64,000 nt of DNA from the NCBI RefSeq assembly GCF_051348905.1, contig NC_135238.1, positions 92,627,988 through 92,691,987 on the forward strand. The letters are read 5' to 3'. Both the position numbers and the translations under genes were made by a program. The DNA is from Ranitomeya variabilis. Lineage: Eukaryota; Chordata; Amphibia; Anura; Dendrobatidae. Positions within the stretch are counted from its first letter, which is position 1; each line of letters opens with the position of its first letter. Positions 33,061 through 45,152 of the stretch are shown here, one piece after another. The notes beneath the pieces were generated by a model. The model ran no database searches and had not been told where the DNA came from. It saw nothing but the letters and a program-made list of their open reading frames with translations.

Positions 33061-33367
33061 TGTTTCCGTCATCATCTCACAAACTTGCCATGGCTACGTC
33101 TCTACTGATAGTGCAATTGTGAGATTAAGAGTTTCTTCTGCATAAGAAATGAACCAGTGCTCAGGTTTTAATGCATGTGACCCTGTGGCTTAGTTGGTTA
33201 AGGCGACTGTCTTGTAAACAAGAGACACTGAGTTGAAATCTCAGCAGTGCTTTGTTTTCATCATCTCAGAAACAAACTTCCTATCTTTTCAATCATTCCT
33301 AATGTTTCCTACTTTTGTCCTTGCCGTGGCATTCCTTCTATCTGCATATTCTATATCATAAGCATGT

Positions 33368-33441
33368 GGCACTGTGGCTTAGTTGGTTAAAGCGCCTGTC
33401 TTGTAAACAGGAGACCCTGAGTTCGAATCTCAACAGTGCCT
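33368..33441 (+). tRNA. tRNA-Thr-TGT: tRNA-Thr (TGT), class A
   Basis: Only C49·A65 is unpaired. Next: class D at 33571. Confidence 0.74.
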
Positions 33442-33759
33442 TGTTTCCGTCATCATCTCACAAACTTGCCATGGCTACGTATCTACTGATAGTGCAATTG
33501 TGAGATTAAGAGTTTCTTCTGCATAAGAAATGAACCAGTGCTCAGGTTTCAATACATGTTGTAAGCATGTGACCCTGTGGCTTAGTTGGTTAAGGCGACT
33601 GTCTTGTAAACAAGAGACACTGAGTTGAAATCTCAGCAGTGCTTTGTTTTCATCATCTCAGAAACAAACTTCCTATCTTTTCAATCATTCCTAATGTTTC
33701 CTACTTTTGTCCTTGCCGTGGCATTCCTTCTATCTGCATATTCTATATCATAAGCATGT

Positions 33760-33833
33760 GGCACTGTGGCTTAGTTGGTTAAAGCGCCTGTCTTGTAAAC
33801 AGGAGACCCTGAGTTCGAATCTCAACAGTGCCT
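33760..33833 (+). tRNA. tRNA-Thr-TGT: tRNA-Thr (TGT), class A
   Basis: Only C49·A65 is unpaired. Next: class B at 33963. Confidence 0.74.
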
Positions 33834-34496
33834 TGTTTCCGTCATCATCTCACAAACTTGCCATGGCTACGTATCTACTGATAGTGCAATTGTGAGATTA
33901 AGAGTTTCTTCTGCATAAGAAATGAACCAGTGCTCAGGTTTTAATGCATGTTGTAAGCATGTGACCCTGTGGCTTAGTTGGTTAAAGCACCTGTCTTGTA
34001 AACGTGAGACCCTGAGTTCAAATCTCAGCAGTGCTTTGTTTTCATCATCTCAGAAACAAACCTCCTATCTTTTCTATCATGCCTACTCTGTATCGTAAAC
34101 ATGTGGCGCTGTGGCTTAGTTGGTTAAAGCGCCTGTCTTTTAAACAGGAGACACTGAGTTTGAATCTCAGCAGTTCTTTGTTTCCATCATCATCTCACAA
34201 ATTTACCATGGCTACGTCTCTACTGATAGTGCAATTGTGAGATTAAGAGTTTCTTCTGCATAAGAAATGAACCAGTGCTCAGGTTTTAATACATGTGGTA
34301 AGCATGTGACCCTGTGGCTTAGTTGGTTAAGGCGACTGTCTTGTAAACAAGAGACACTGAGTTGAAATCTCAGCAGTGCTTTGTTTTCATCATCTCAGAA
34401 ACAAACTTCCTATCTTTTCAATCATTCCTAATGTTTCCTACTTTTGTCCTTGCCGTGGCATTCCTTCTATCTGCCTATTCTGTATCATAGGCATGT

Positions 34497-34570
34497 GGCA
34501 CTGTGGCTTAGTTGGTTAAAGCGCCTGTCTTGTAAACAGGAGACCCTGAGTTCGAATCTCAACAGTGCCT
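34497..34570 (+). tRNA. tRNA-Thr-TGT: tRNA-Thr (TGT), class A
   Basis: Only C49·A65 is unpaired. Leader CATAGGCATG is a rare mark shared with 40484 and 45153. Next: class D at 34689. Confidence 0.74.
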
Positions 34571-34877
34571 TGTTTCCGTCATCATCTCACAAACTTGCCA
34601 TGGCTACGTCTCTACTGATAGTGCAATTGTGAGATTAAGAGTTTCTTCTGCATAAGAAATGAACCAGTGCTCAGGTTTTAATGCATGTGACCCTGTGGCT
34701 TAGTTGGTTAAGGCGACTGTCTTGTAAACAAGAGACACTGAGTTGAAATCTCAGCAGTGCTTTGTTTTCATCATCTCAGAAACAAACTTCCTATCTTTTC
34801 AATCATTCCTAATGTTTCCTACTTTTGTCCTTGCCGTGGCATTCCTTCTATCTGCCTATTCTGTATCATAAGCTTTT

Positions 34878-34951
34878 GGCACTGTGGCTTAGTTGGTTAA
34901 AGCGCCTGTCTTGTAAACATGAGACCCTGAGTTCGAATCTCAACAGTGCCT
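34878..34951 (+). tRNA. tRNA-Thr-TGT: tRNA-Thr (TGT), class A, anticodon-stem variant
   Basis: Mispairs C28·T42 (ACATG) and C49·A65. The leader reads AAGCTTTT, putting a T4 run directly before base 1. Copies at 40865 and 45534. Next: class D at 35081. Confidence 0.57.
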
Positions 34952-35269
34952 TGTTTCCGTCATCATCTCACAAACTTGCCATGGCTACGTCTCTACTGAT
35001 AGTGCAATTGTGAGATTAAGAGTTTCTTCTGCATAAGAAATGAACCAGTGCTCAGGTTTCAATACATGTTGTAAGCATGTGACCCTGTGGCTTAGTTGGT
35101 TAAGGCGACTGTCTTGTAAACAAGAGACACTGAGTTGAAATCTCAGCAGTGCTTTGTTTTCATCATCTCAGAAACAAACTTCCTATCTTTTCAATCATTC
35201 CTAATGTTTCCTACTTTTGTCCTTGCCGTGGCATTCCTTCTATCTGCATATTCTATATCATAAGCATGT

Positions 35270-35343
35270 GGCACTGTGGCTTAGTTGGTTAAAGCGCCTG
35301 TCTTGTAAACAGGAGACCCTGAGTTCGAATCTCAACAGTGCCT
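35270..35343 (+). tRNA. tRNA-Thr-TGT: tRNA-Thr (TGT), class A
   Basis: Only C49·A65 is unpaired. Next: class B at 35473. Confidence 0.74.
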
Positions 35344-35614
35344 TGTTTCCGTCATCATCTCACAAACTTGCCATGGCTACGTCTCTACTGATAGTGCAAT
35401 TGTGAGATTAAGAGTTTCTTCTGCATAAGAAATGAACCAGTGCTCAGGTTTCAATACATGTTGTAAGCATGTGACCCTGTGGCTTAGTTGGTTAAAGCAC
35501 CTGTCTTGTAAACGTGAGACCCTGAGTTCAAATCTCAGCAGTGCTTTGTTTTCATCATCTCAGAAACAAACCTCCTATCTTTTCTATCATGCCTACTCTG
35601 TATCGTAAGCATGT

Positions 35615-35688
35615 GGTGCTGTGGCTTAGTTGGTTAAAGCGCCTGTCTTTTAAACAGGAGACCCTGAGTTCAAATCTCAGCAGTGCTT
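35615..35688 (+). pseudogene. Class C/B chimera with anticodon TTT
   Basis: C-type start GGTGCTG and CTTTTAAACAGG, then the B-type T arm (TTCAAAT) and end CAGTGCT with a family 1 short spacer. Unlike other C copies it therefore has a T4 terminator and keeps C56. Duplicated at 41602. Next: class C-TGT at 35757. Confidence 0.78.
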
Positions 35689-36137
35689 TGTTTTCATCAT
35701 CTCAGAAACAAACCTCCTATCTTTTCTATCATGCCTACTCTGTATCGTAAGCATGTGGCGCTGTGGCTTATTTGGTTAAAGCGCCTGTCTTGTAAACAGG
35801 AGACACTGAGTTTGAATCTCAGCAGTTCTTTGTTTCCATCATCATCTCACAAATTTACCATGGCTACGTCTCTACTGATAGTGCAATTGTGAGATTAAGA
35901 GTTTCTTCTGCATAAGAAATGAACCAGTGCTCAGGTTTTAATGCATGTGACCCTGTGGCTTAGTTGGTTAAGGCGACTGTCTTGTAAACAAGAGACACTG
36001 AGTTGAAATCTCAGCAGTGCTTTGTTTTCATCATCTCAGAAACAAACTTCCTATCTTTTCAATCATTCCTAATGTTTCCTACTTTTGTCCTTGCCGTGGC
36101 ATTCCTTCTATCTGCCTATTCTGTATCATAAGCATGT

Positions 36138-36211
36138 GGCACTGTGGCTTAGTTGGTTAAAGCGCCTGTCTTGTAAACAAGAGACACTGAGTTGAAATCT
36201 CAGCAGTGCTT
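36138..36211 (+). pseudogene. Class E chimera: A-like 5' half, D-like 3' half (exemplar)
   Basis: Reads as class A from GGCACTG to AAAGCGCCTG, then as class D from AACAAGAGACACTGAG to CAGTGCT, with a family 1 spacer. The switch lies within CTGTCTTGTAAACA, identical in both parents, so its exact place cannot be fixed. C28·A42 is unpaired and C56 is lost. First of 38 E copies. Confidence 0.82.
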
Positions 36212-36326
36212 TGTTTTCATCATCTCAGAAACAAACTTCCTATCTTTTCAATCATTCCTAATGTTTCCTACTTTTGTCCTTGCCGTGGCATTCCTTCTAT
36301 CTGCCTATTCTCTATCATAAGCATGT

Positions 36327-36400
36327 GGCACTGTGGCTTAGTTGGTTAAAGCGCCTGTCTTGTAAACAGGAGACCCTGAGTTCGAATCTCAACAGTGCCT
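36327..36400 (+). tRNA. tRNA-Thr-TGT: tRNA-Thr (TGT), class A
   Basis: Only C49·A65 is unpaired. It follows class E at 36138. Next: class D at 36530. Confidence 0.74.
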
Positions 36401-36718
36401 TGTTTCCATCATCATCTCACAAACTTGCCATGGCTACGTCTCTACTGATAGTGCAATTGTGAGATTAAGAGTTTCTTCTGCATAAGAAATGAACCAGTGC
36501 TCAGGTTTCAATACATGTTGTAAGCATGTGACCCTGTGGCTTAGTTGGTTAAGGCGACTGTCTTGTAAACAAGAGACACTGAGTTGAAATCTCAGCAGTG
36601 CTTTGTTTTCATCATCTCAGAAACAAACTTCCTATCTTTTCAATCATTCCTAATGTTTCCTACTTTTGTCCTTGCCGTGGCATTCCTTCTATCTGCATAT
36701 TCTATATCATATGCATGT

Positions 36719-36792
36719 GGCACTGTGGCTTAGTTGGTTAAAGCGCCTGTCTTGTAAACAGGAGACCCTGAGTTCGAATCTCAACAGTGCCT
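36719..36792 (+). tRNA. tRNA-Thr-TGT: tRNA-Thr (TGT), class A
   Basis: Only C49·A65 is unpaired. Leader CATATGCATG is shared only with 42706. Next: class B at 36922. Confidence 0.74.
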
Positions 36793-37455
36793 TGTTTCCG
36801 TCATCATCTCACAAACTTGCCATGGCTACGTCTCTACTGATAGTGCAATTGTGAGATTAAGAGTTTCTTCTGCATAAGAAATGAACCAGTGCTCAGGTTT
36901 TAATGCATGTTGTAAGCATGTGACCCTGTGGCTTAGTTGGTTAAAGCACCTGTCTTGTAAACGTGAGACCCTGAGTTCAAATCTCAGCAGTGCTTTGTTT
37001 TCATCATCTCAGAAACAAACCTCCTATCTTTTCTATCATGCCTACTCTGTATCGTAAGCATGTGGCGCTGTGGCTTAGTTGGTTAAAGCGCCTGTCTTTT
37101 AAACAGGAGACACTGAGTTTGAATCTCAGCAGTTCTTTGTTTCCATCATCATCTCACAAATTTACCATGGCTACGTCTCTACTGATAGTGCAATTGTGAG
37201 ATTAAGAGTTTCTTCTGCATAAGAAATGAACCAGTGCTCAGGTTTTAATACATGTGGTAAGCATGTGACCCTGTGGCTTAGTTGGTTAAGGCGACTGTCT
37301 TGTAAACAAGAGACACTGAGTTGAAATCTCAGCAGTGCTTTGTTTTCATCATCTCAGAAACAAACTTCCTATCTTTTCAATCATTCCTAATGTTTCCTAC
37401 TTTTGTCCTTGCCGTGGCATTCCTTCTATCTGCCTATTCTCTATCATAAGCATGT

Positions 37456-37529
37456 GGCACTGTGGCTTAGTTGGTTAAAGCGCCTGTCTTGTAAACAGGA
37501 GACCCTGAGTTCGAATCTCAACAGTGCCT
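37456..37529 (+). tRNA. tRNA-Thr-TGT: tRNA-Thr (TGT), class A
   Basis: Only C49·A65 is unpaired. Next: class D at 37659. Confidence 0.74.
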
Positions 37530-38036
37530 TGTTTCCGTCATCATCTCACAAACTTGCCATGGCTACGTATCTACTGATAGTGCAATTGTGAGATTAAGAG
37601 TTTCTTCTGCATAAGAAATGAACCAGTGCTCAGGTTTTAATACATGTGGTAAGCATGTGACCCTGTGGCTTAGTTGGTTAAGGCGACTGTCTTGTAAACA
37701 AGAGACACTGAGTTGAAATCTCAGCAGTGCTTTGTTTTCATCATCTCAGAAACAAACTTCCTATCTTTTCAATCATTCCTAATGTTTCCTACTTTTGTCC
37801 TTGCCGTGGCATTCCTTCTATCTGCCTATTCTGTATCATAAGCATGTGGCACTGTGGCTTAGTTGGTTAAAGTGCCTGTCTTGTAAACAAGAGACACTGA
37901 GTTGAAATCTCAGCAGTGCTTTGTTTTCATCATCTCAGAAACAAACTTCCTATCTTTTCAATCATTCCTAATGTTTCCTACTTTTGTCCTTGCCGTGGCA
38001 TTCCTTCTATCTGCCTATTCTCTATCATAAGCATGT

Positions 38037-38110
38037 GGCACTGTGGCTTAGTTGGTTAAAGCGCCTGTCTTGTAAACAGGAGACCCTGAGTTCGAATCTC
38101 AACAGTGCCT
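38037..38110 (+). tRNA. tRNA-Thr-TGT: tRNA-Thr (TGT), class A
   Basis: Only C49·A65 is unpaired. It follows class E at 37848. Next: class B at 38240. Confidence 0.74.
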
Positions 38111-38773
38111 TGTTTCCGTCATCATCTCACAAACTTGCCATGGCTACGTATCTACTGATAGTGCAATTGTGAGATTAAGAGTTTCTTCTGCATAAGAAAT
38201 GAACCAGTGCTCAGGTTTTAATGCATGTTGTAAGCATGTGACCCTGTGGCTTAGTTGGTTAAAGCACCTGTCTTGTAAACGTGAGACCCTGAGTTCAAAT
38301 CTCAGCAGTGCTTTGTTTTCATCATCTCAGAAACAAACCTCCTATCTTTTCTATCATGCCTACTCTGTATCGTAAGCATGTGGCGCTGTGGCTTAGTTGG
38401 TTAAAGCGCCTGTCTTTTAAACAGGAGACACTGAGTTTGAATCTCAGCAGTTCTTTGTTTCCATCATCATCTCACAAATTTACCATGGCTACGTCTCTAC
38501 TGATAGTGCAATTGTGAGATTAAGAGTTTCTTCTGCATAAGAAATGAACCAGTGCTCAGGTTTTAATACATGTGGTAAGCATGTGACCCTGTGGCTTAGT
38601 TGGTTAAGGCGACTGTCTTGTAAACAAGAGACACTGAGTTGAAATCTCAGCAGTGCTTTGTTTTCATCATCTCAGAAACAAACTTCCTATCTTTTCAATC
38701 ATTCCTAATGTTTCCTACTTTTGTCCTTGCCGTGGCATTCCTTCTATCTGCCTATTCTCTATCATAAGCATGT

Positions 38774-38847
38774 GGCACTGTGGCTTAGTTGGTTAAAGCG
38801 CCTGTCTTGTAAACAGGAGACCCTGAGTTCGAATCTCAACAGTGCCT
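38774..38847 (+). tRNA. tRNA-Thr-TGT: tRNA-Thr (TGT), class A
   Basis: Only C49·A65 is unpaired; the 1318-bp-offset copy of 37456. Next: class D at 38977. Confidence 0.74.
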
Positions 38848-39354
38848 TGTTTCCGTCATCATCTCACAAACTTGCCATGGCTACGTATCTACTGATAGTG
38901 CAATTGTGAGATTAAGAGTTTCTTCTGCATAAGAAATGAACCAGTGCTCAGGTTTTAATACATGTGGTAAGCATGTGACCCTGTGGCTTAGTTGGTTAAG
39001 GCGACTGTCTTGTAAACAAGAGACACTGAGTTGAAATCTCAGCAGTGCTTTGTTTTCATCATCTCAGAAACAAACTTCCTATCTTTTCAATCATTCCTAA
39101 TGTTTCCTACTTTTGTCCTTGCCGTGGCATTCCTTCTATCTGCCTATTCTGTATCATAAGCATGTGGCACTGTGGCTTAGTTGGTTAAAGTGCCTGTCTT
39201 GTAAACAAGAGACACTGAGTTGAAATCTCAGCAGTGCTTTGTTTTCATCATCTCAGAAACAAACTTCCTATCTTTTCAATCATTCCTAATGTTTCCTACT
39301 TTTGTCCTTGCCGTGGCATTCCTTCTATCTGCCTATTCTCTATCATAAGCATGT

Positions 39355-39428
39355 GGCACTGTGGCTTAGTTGGTTAAAGCGCCTGTCTTGTAAACAGGAG
39401 ACCCTGAGTTCGAATCTCAACAGTGCCT
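39355..39428 (+). tRNA. tRNA-Thr-TGT: tRNA-Thr (TGT), class A
   Basis: Only C49·A65 is unpaired; the 1318-bp-offset copy of 38037. Next is class D at 39558 where the earlier copy has B. Confidence 0.74.
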
Positions 39429-39746
39429 TGTTTCCGTCATCATCTCACAAACTTGCCATGGCTACGTATCTACTGATAGTGCAATTGTGAGATTAAGAGT
39501 TTCTTCTGCATAAGAAATGAACCAGTGCTCAGGTTTTAATACATGTGGTAAGCATGTGACCCTGTGGCTTAGTTGGTTAAGGCGACTGTCTTGTAAACAA
39601 GAGACACTGAGTTGAAATCTCAGCAGTGCTTTGTTTTCATCATCTCAGAAACAAACTTCCTATCTTTTCAATCATTCCTAATGTTTCCTACTTTTGTCCT
39701 TGCCGTGGCATTCCTTCTATCTGCCTATTCTGTATCATAAGCTTTT

Positions 39747-39820
39747 GGCACTGTGGCTTAGTTGGTTAAAGCGCCTGTCTTGTAAACAGGAGACCCTGAG
39801 TTCGAATCTCAACAGTGCCT
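39747..39820 (+). tRNA. tRNA-Thr-TGT: tRNA-Thr (TGT), class A
   Basis: Only C49·A65 is unpaired. The leader has AAGCTTTT. Next: class B at 39950. Confidence 0.73.
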
Positions 39821-40483
39821 TGTTTCCGTCATCATCTCACAAACTTGCCATGGCTACGTCTCTACTGATAGTGCAATTGTGAGATTAAGAGTTTCTTCTG
39901 CATAAGAAATGAACCAGTGCTCAGGTTTCAATACATGTTGTAAGCATGTGACCCTGTGGCTTAGTTGGTTAAAGCACCTGTCTTGTAAACGTGAGACCCT
40001 GAGTTCAAATCTCAGCAGTGCTTTGTTTTCATCATCTCAGAAACAAACCTCCTATCTTTTCTATCATGCCTACTCTGTATCGTAAGCATGTGGCGCTGTG
40101 GCTTAGTTGGTTAAAGCGCCTGTCTTTTAAACAGGAGACACTGAGTTTGAATCTCAGCAGTTCTTTGTTTCCATCATCATCTCACAAATTTACCATGGCT
40201 ACGTCTCTACTGATAGTGCAATTGTGAGATTAAGAGTTTCTTCTGCATAAGAAATGAACCAGTGCTCAGGTTTTAATACATGTGGTAAGCATGTGACCCT
40301 GTGGCTTAGTTGGTTAAGGCGACTGTCTTGTAAACAAGAGACACTGAGTTGAAATCTCAGCAGTGCTTTGTTTTCATCATCTCAGAAACAAACTTCCTAT
40401 CTTTTCAATCATTCCTAATGTTTCCTACTTTTGTCCTTGCCGTGGCATTCCTTCTATCTGCCTATTCTGTATCATAGGCATGT

Positions 40484-40557
40484 GGCACTGTGGCTTAGTT
40501 GGTTAAAGCGCCTGTCTTGTAAACAGGAGACCCTGAGTTCGAATCTCAACAGTGCCT
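40484..40557 (+). tRNA. tRNA-Thr-TGT: tRNA-Thr (TGT), class A
   Basis: Only C49·A65 is unpaired; the 5987-bp-offset copy of 34497. Next: class D at 40676. Confidence 0.74.
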
Positions 40558-40864
40558 TGTTTCCGTCATCATCTCACAAACTTGCCATGGCTACGTCTCT
40601 ACTGATAGTGCAATTGTGAGATTAAGAGTTTCTTCTGCATAAGAAATGAACCAGTGCTCAGGTTTTAATGCATGTGACCCTGTGGCTTAGTTGGTTAAGG
40701 CGACTGTCTTGTAAACAAGAGACACTGAGTTGAAATCTCAGCAGTGCTTTGTTTTCATCATCTCAGAAACAAACTTCCTATCTTTTCAATCATTCCTAAT
40801 GTTTCCTACTTTTGTCCTTGCCGTGGCATTCCTTCTATCTGCCTATTCTGTATCATAAGCTTTT

Positions 40865-40938
40865 GGCACTGTGGCTTAGTTGGTTAAAGCGCCTGTCTTG
40901 TAAACATGAGACCCTGAGTTCGAATCTCAACAGTGCCT
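40865..40938 (+). tRNA. tRNA-Thr-TGT: tRNA-Thr (TGT), class A, anticodon-stem variant
   Basis: Mispairs C28·T42 and C49·A65; copy of 34878. Next: class D at 41068. Confidence 0.57.
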
Positions 40939-41256
40939 TGTTTCCGTCATCATCTCACAAACTTGCCATGGCTACGTCTCTACTGATAGTGCAATTGTGA
41001 GATTAAGAGTTTCTTCTGCATAAGAAATGAACCAGTGCTCAGGTTTCAATACATGTTGTAAGCATGTGACCCTGTGGCTTAGTTGGTTAAGGCGACTGTC
41101 TTGTAAACAAGAGACACTGAGTTGAAATCTCAGCAGTGCTTTGTTTTCATCATCTCAGAAACAAACTTCCTATCTTTTCAATCATTCCTAATGTTTCCTA
41201 CTTTTGTCCTTGCCGTGGCATTCCTTCTATCTGCATATTCTATATCATAAGCATGT

Positions 41257-41330
41257 GGCACTGTGGCTTAGTTGGTTAAAGCGCCTGTCTTGTAAACAGG
41301 AGACCCTGAGTTCGAATCTCAACAGTGCCT
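41257..41330 (+). tRNA. tRNA-Thr-TGT: tRNA-Thr (TGT), class A
   Basis: Only C49·A65 is unpaired. Next: class B at 41460. Confidence 0.74.
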
Positions 41331-41601
41331 TGTTTCCGTCATCATCTCACAAACTTGCCATGGCTACGTCTCTACTGATAGTGCAATTGTGAGATTAAGA
41401 GTTTCTTCTGCATAAGAAATGAACCAGTGCTCAGGTTTCAATACATGTTGTAAGCATGTGACCCTGTGGCTTAGTTGGTTAAAGCACCTGTCTTGTAAAC
41501 GTGAGACCCTGAGTTCAAATCTCAGCAGTGCTTTGTTTTCATCATCTCAGAAACAAACCTCCTATCTTTTCTATCATGCCTACTCTGTATCGTAAGCATG
41601 T

Positions 41602-41675
41602 GGTGCTGTGGCTTAGTTGGTTAAAGCGCCTGTCTTTTAAACAGGAGACCCTGAGTTCAAATCTCAGCAGTGCTT
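41602..41675 (+). pseudogene. Class C/B chimera with anticodon TTT (second copy)
   Basis: Matches 35615 at offset 5987, with the same neighbours. With 35615 it is one of two TTT copies having both C56 and a nearby T4 run. Confidence 0.78.
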
Positions 41676-42313
41676 TGTTTTCATCATCTCAGAAACAAAC
41701 CTCCTATCTTTTCTATCATGCCTACTCTGTATCGTAAGCATGTGGCGCTGTGGCTTATTTGGTTAAAGCGCCTGTCTTGTAAACAGGAGACACTGAGTTT
41801 GAATCTCAGCAGTTCTTTGTTTCCATCATCATCTCACAAATTTACCATGGCTACGTCTCTACTGATAGTGCAATTGTGAGATTAAGAGTTTCTTCTGCAT
41901 AAGAAATGAACCAGTGCTCAGGTTTTAATGCATGTGACCCTGTGGCTTAGTTGGTTAAGGCGACTGTCTTGTAAACAAGAGACACTGAGTTGAAATCTCA
42001 GCAGTGCTTTGTTTTCATCATCTCAGAAACAAACTTCCTATCTTTTCAATCATTCCTAATGTTTCCTACTTTTGTCCTTGCCGTGGCATTCCTTCTATCT
42101 GCCTATTCTGTATCATAAGCATGTGGCACTGTGGCTTAGTTGGTTAAAGCGCCTGTCTTGTAAACAAGAGACACTGAGTTGAAATCTCAGCAGTGCTTTG
42201 TTTTCATCATCTCAGAAACAAACTTCCTATCTTTTCAATCATTCCTAATGTTTCCTACTTTTGTCCTTGCCGTGGCATTCCTTCTATCTGCCTATTCTCT
42301 ATCATAAGCATGT

Positions 42314-42387
42314 GGCACTGTGGCTTAGTTGGTTAAAGCGCCTGTCTTGTAAACAGGAGACCCTGAGTTCGAATCTCAACAGTGCCT
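42314..42387 (+). tRNA. tRNA-Thr-TGT: tRNA-Thr (TGT), class A
   Basis: Only C49·A65 is unpaired; copy of 36327. Next: class D at 42517. Confidence 0.74.
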
Positions 42388-42705
42388 TGTTTCCATCATC
42401 ATCTCACAAACTTGCCATGGCTACGTCTCTACTGATAGTGCAATTGTGAGATTAAGAGTTTCTTCTGCATAAGAAATGAACCAGTGCTCAGGTTTCAATA
42501 CATGTTGTAAGCATGTGACCCTGTGGCTTAGTTGGTTAAGGCGACTGTCTTGTAAACAAGAGACACTGAGTTGAAATCTCAGCAGTGCTTTGTTTTCATC
42601 ATCTCAGAAACAAACTTCCTATCTTTTCAATCATTCCTAATGTTTCCTACTTTTGTCCTTGCCGTGGCATTCCTTCTATCTGCATATTCTATATCATATG
42701 CATGT

Positions 42706-42779
42706 GGCACTGTGGCTTAGTTGGTTAAAGCGCCTGTCTTGTAAACTGGAGACCCTGAGTTCGAATCTCAACAGTGCCT
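42706..42779 (+). tRNA. tRNA-Thr-TGT: tRNA-Thr (TGT), class A, anticodon-stem variant
   Basis: Copy of 36719 with a private T41 (ACTGG), giving T29·T41 in addition to C49·A65. Next: class B at 42909. Confidence 0.57.
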
Positions 42780-43442
42780 TGTTTCCGTCATCATCTCACA
42801 AACTTGCCATGGCTACGTATCTACTGATAGTGCAATTGTGAGATTAAGAGTTTCTTCTGCATAAGAAATGAACCAGTGCTCAGGTTTTAATGCATGTTGT
42901 AAGCATGTGACCCTGTGGCTTAGTTGGTTAAAGCACCTGTCTTGTAAACGTGAGACCCTGAGTTCAAATCTCAGCAGTGCTTTGTTTTCATCATCTCAGA
43001 AACAAACCTCCTATCTTTTCTATCATGCCTACTCTGTATCGTAAGCATGTGGCGCTGTGGCTTAGTTGGTTAAAGCGCCTGTCTTTTAAACAGGAGACAC
43101 TGAGTTTGAATCTCAGCAGTTCTTTGTTTCCATCATCATCTCACAAATTTACCATGGCTACGTCTCTACTGATAGTGCAATTGTGAGATTAAGAGTTTCT
43201 TCTGCATAAGAAATGAACCAGTGCTCAGGTTTTAATACATGTGGTAAGCATGTGACCCTGTGGCTTAGTTGGTTAAGGCGACTGTCTTGTAAACAAGAGA
43301 CACTGAGTTGAAATCTCAGCAGTGCTTTGTTTTCATCATCTCAGAAACAAACTTCCTATCTTTTCAATCATTCCTAATGTTTCCTACTTTTGTCCTTGCC
43401 GTGGCATTCCTTCTATCTGCCTATTCTCTATCATAAGCATGT

Positions 43443-43516
43443 GGCACTGTGGCTTAGTTGGTTAAAGCGCCTGTCTTGTAAACAGGAGACCCTGAGTTCG
43501 AATCTCAACAGTGCCT
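43443..43516 (+). tRNA. tRNA-Thr-TGT: tRNA-Thr (TGT), class A
   Basis: Only C49·A65 is unpaired. Next: class D at 43646. Confidence 0.74.
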
Positions 43517-44023
43517 TGTTTCCGTCATCATCTCACAAACTTGCCATGGCTACGTATCTACTGATAGTGCAATTGTGAGATTAAGAGTTTCTTCTGCATA
43601 AGAAATGAACCAGTGCTCAGGTTTTAATACATGTGGTAAGCATGTGACCCTGTGGCTTAGTTGGTTAAGGCGACTGTCTTGTAAACAAGAGACACTGAGT
43701 TGAAATCTCAGCAGTGCTTTGTTTTCATCATCTCAGAAACAAACTTCCTATCTTTTCAATCATTCCTAATGTTTCCTACTTTTGTCCTTGCCGTGGCATT
43801 CCTTCTATCTGCCTATTCTGTATCATAAGCATGTGGCACTGTGGCTTAGTTGGTTAAAGTGCCTGTCTTGTAAACAAGAGACACTGAGTTGAAATCTCAG
43901 CAGTGCTTTGTTTTCATCATCTCAGAAACAAACTTCCTATCTTTTCAATCATTCCTAATGTTTCCTACTTTTGTCCTTGCCGTGGCATTCCTTCTATCTG
44001 CCTATTCTCTATCATAAGCATGT

Positions 44024-44097
44024 GGCACTGTGGCTTAGTTGGTTAAAGCGCCTGTCTTGTAAACAGGAGACCCTGAGTTCGAATCTCAACAGTGCCT
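44024..44097 (+). tRNA. tRNA-Thr-TGT: tRNA-Thr (TGT), class A
   Basis: Only C49·A65 is unpaired. Next: class D at 44227. Confidence 0.74.
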
Positions 44098-44415
44098 TGT
44101 TTCCGTCATCATCTCACAAACTTGCCATGGCTACGTATCTACTGATAGTGCAATTGTGAGATTAAGAGTTTCTTCTGCATAAGAAATGAACCAGTGCTCA
44201 GGTTTTAATACATGTGGTAAGCATGTGACCCTGTGGCTTAGTTGGTTAAGGCGACTGTCTTGTAAACAAGAGACACTGAGTTGAAATCTCAGCAGTGCTT
44301 TGTTTTCATCATCTCAGAAACAAACTTCCTATCTTTTCAATCATTCCTAATGTTTCCTACTTTTGTCCTTGCCGTGGCATTCCTTCTATCTGCCTATTCT
44401 GTATCATAAGCTTTT

Positions 44416-44489
44416 GGCACTGTGGCTTAGTTGGTTAAAGCGCCTGTCTTGTAAACAGGAGACCCTGAGTTCGAATCTCAACAGTGCCT
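44416..44489 (+). tRNA. tRNA-Thr-TGT: tRNA-Thr (TGT), class A
   Basis: Only C49·A65 is unpaired; leader AAGCTTTT; the 4669-bp-offset copy of 39747. Next: class B at 44619. Confidence 0.73.
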
Positions 44490-45152
44490 TGTTTCCGTCA
44501 TCATCTCACAAACTTGCCATGGCTACGTCTCTACTGATAGTGCAATTGTGAGATTAAGAGTTTCTTCTGCATAAGAAATGAACCAGTGCTCAGGTTTCAA
44601 TACATGTTGTAAGCATGTGACCCTGTGGCTTAGTTGGTTAAAGCACCTGTCTTGTAAACGTGAGACCCTGAGTTCAAATCTCAGCAGTGCTTTGTTTTCA
44701 TCATCTCAGAAACAAACCTCCTATCTTTTCTATCATGCCTACTCTGTATCGTAAGCATGTGGCGCTGTGGCTTAGTTGGTTAAAGCGCCTGTCTTTTAAA
44801 CAGGAGACACTGAGTTTGAATCTCAGCAGTTCTTTGTTTCCATCATCATCTCACAAATTTACCATGGCTACGTCTCTACTGATAGTGCAATTGTGAGATT
44901 AAGAGTTTCTTCTGCATAAGAAATGAACCAGTGCTCAGGTTTTAATACATGTGGTAAGCATGTGACCCTGTGGCTTAGTTGGTTAAGGCGACTGTCTTGT
45001 AAACAAGAGACACTGAGTTGAAATCTCAGCAGTGCTTTGTTTTCATCATCTCAGAAACAAACTTCCTATCTTTTCAATCATTCCTAATGTTTCCTACTTT
45101 TGTCCTTGCCGTGGCATTCCTTCTATCTGCCTATTCTGTATCATAGGCATGT

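Larger units (their letters stand above)
22367..34307 (+). repeat. Array segment 3: mixed tetramers, skipped monomers and first chimeras
   Basis: Class starts: D 22367, 23093, 23830, 24567, 25638, 26375, 26767, 27671, 28742, 29123, 29849, 30241, 30956, 31337, 32063, 33179, 33571; B 22759, 23485, 24222, 24959, 25293, 26030, 27148, 28063, 28397, 29504, 30622, 31729, 32447, 32642, 32845, 33963; C-TGT 22901, 23627, 24364, 25101, 25435, 28205, 28539, 31871; C-TTT 26172, 29646, 30764, 32987, 34105; a C/D hybrid at 27290. Two B-C-B-C runs (24959-25637 and 28063-28741) lack the intervening D-A dimer and lie 3104 bp apart. The copies at 32447, 32642 and 32987 are chimeric. Confidence 0.9.
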
